This document shows, piece by piece, positions 63,877-64,000 of a stretch of 64,000 nt of DNA. Origin of the DNA: Enteractinococcus helveticum (GTDB taxonomy: Bacteria; Actinomycetota; Actinomycetes; Actinomycetales; Micrococcaceae). Numbering within the stretch: position 1 is the stretch's first letter; each line of letters opens with the position of its first letter. The notes under the pieces are model-generated. The model ran no database searches. It had not been told where the DNA came from and saw only the letters and a program-made list of their open reading frames with translations. The stretch is taken from assembly GCF_001657475.1 (NCBI RefSeq), contig NZ_LXEY01000009.1, positions 22,658 through 86,657 on the forward strand, in the 5' to 3' direction. The translations under genes and the position numbers were made by a program.

Positions 63877-64000
63877 TCATCGTAAAAATGAGTGTAGTTG
63901 GTGTCTGAATCCGCCGGTGTCGAGCAGTGCTCTGGTGATGTAATGCATGAGGTTACGGAAGCCTAGGGCGGTGCCGCGCAGGTGTTCGATTCTGCCGTTG
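63877..64000 (-). mobile_element. ISL3-family transposase, C-terminal part (runs off the window)
   Basis: The minus strand encodes NGRIEHLRGTALGFRNLMHY followed by a short tail, ending at a TGA at 63877-63879. This is the conserved C-terminal end of ISL3 (IS204/IS1001/IS1096-type) transposases in actinobacteria. The remainder lies beyond base 64000, so intactness cannot be judged. Confidence 0.8.

Overview
The window looks like chromosome from a high-GC Gram-positive actinomycete, perhaps Micrococcales. The evidence is a moderately high GC content, frequent GTG/TTG starts, MHS-family transporters, actinobacterial-type regulators, and close resemblance of several enzymes to Rhodococcus lignin-monomer enzymes. 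The genus cannot be fixed from sequence reading alone. About 58 kb is one dense catabolic island for plant phenolics and methylated compounds. The last 6 kb are accessory DNA: a toxin-antitoxin pair, transposase fragments, a peptide-linked two-component system and low-GC small genes.

Layout. (1) 1-6.4 kb: an MHS transporter; a minus-strand LysR / muconate-cycloisomerase-like / PaaI thioesterase operon; divergent from it, a DASS carboxylate transporter and a muconolactone-isomerase-like gene. (2) 6.5-13.5 kb: an esterase, then a Rieske ferredoxin, reductase, GbcA-type Rieske oxygenase, PurU and a BCCT transporter, which reads as quaternary-amine uptake and oxidative N-demethylation. (3) 14-23.3 kb: an MHS transporter, LigA/LigB extradiol dioxygenase, hydrolase, muconolactone-isomerase-like protein, SDR, a GAF histidine kinase with a NarL-type regulator, a LigM/DesA-type tetrahydrofolate O-demethylase and a second PurU. 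(4) 23.5-32 kb: a substrate-binding protein, MHS transporter, MarR repressor, MaoC hydratase, SDR, CoA ligase, amidohydrolase and acyl-CoA dehydrogenase, which together match the actinobacterial hydroxycinnamate (cou) pathway. (5) 32-40 kb: a ThDP enzyme, two orphan substrate-binding proteins, LysR, a CYP199-type P450 with a phthalate-dioxygenase-reductase-type partner, and IclR. (6) 40.5-47.7 kb: a complete ABC importer, MetF, a second LigM/DesA paralogue and PadR. (7) 47.8-58 kb: an alcohol dehydrogenase, aldehyde dehydrogenase and eugenol/vanillyl-alcohol oxidase operon, AraC, GntR, and a tautomerase-LigJ-LigK-extradiol dioxygenase operon. (8) 58-64 kb: HicAB, a transposase remnant, a kinase / secreted peptide / response regulator locus with a second peptide, a low-GC secreted protein, and an ISL3-type transposase end.

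How the genes may work together (inference): phenylpropanoid alcohols are oxidised by the oxidase, ADH and ALDH to hydroxycinnamates. The cou-like enzymes shorten these to methoxylated benzoates. The P450 and the two THF-dependent demethylases remove O-methyl groups, with MetF and PurU recycling the C1 units. LigAB opens the ring, and the tautomerase, LigJ and LigK yield pyruvate and oxaloacetate. No LigC or LigI was seen. A gallate/syringate route does not need them, so the set looks self-sufficient for syringyl-type substrates.

Several operator families can be read by eye and tie the operons together: CTACG(A/T)CAAATG(T/A)CG before the lig and purU-SBP region; TTTCAGG-N3-CCTGAAA before the cou genes; CGCTAACAAGATTG inverted repeats at GntR; and CCTCA-N2-TGAGGGATG at the peptide locus.
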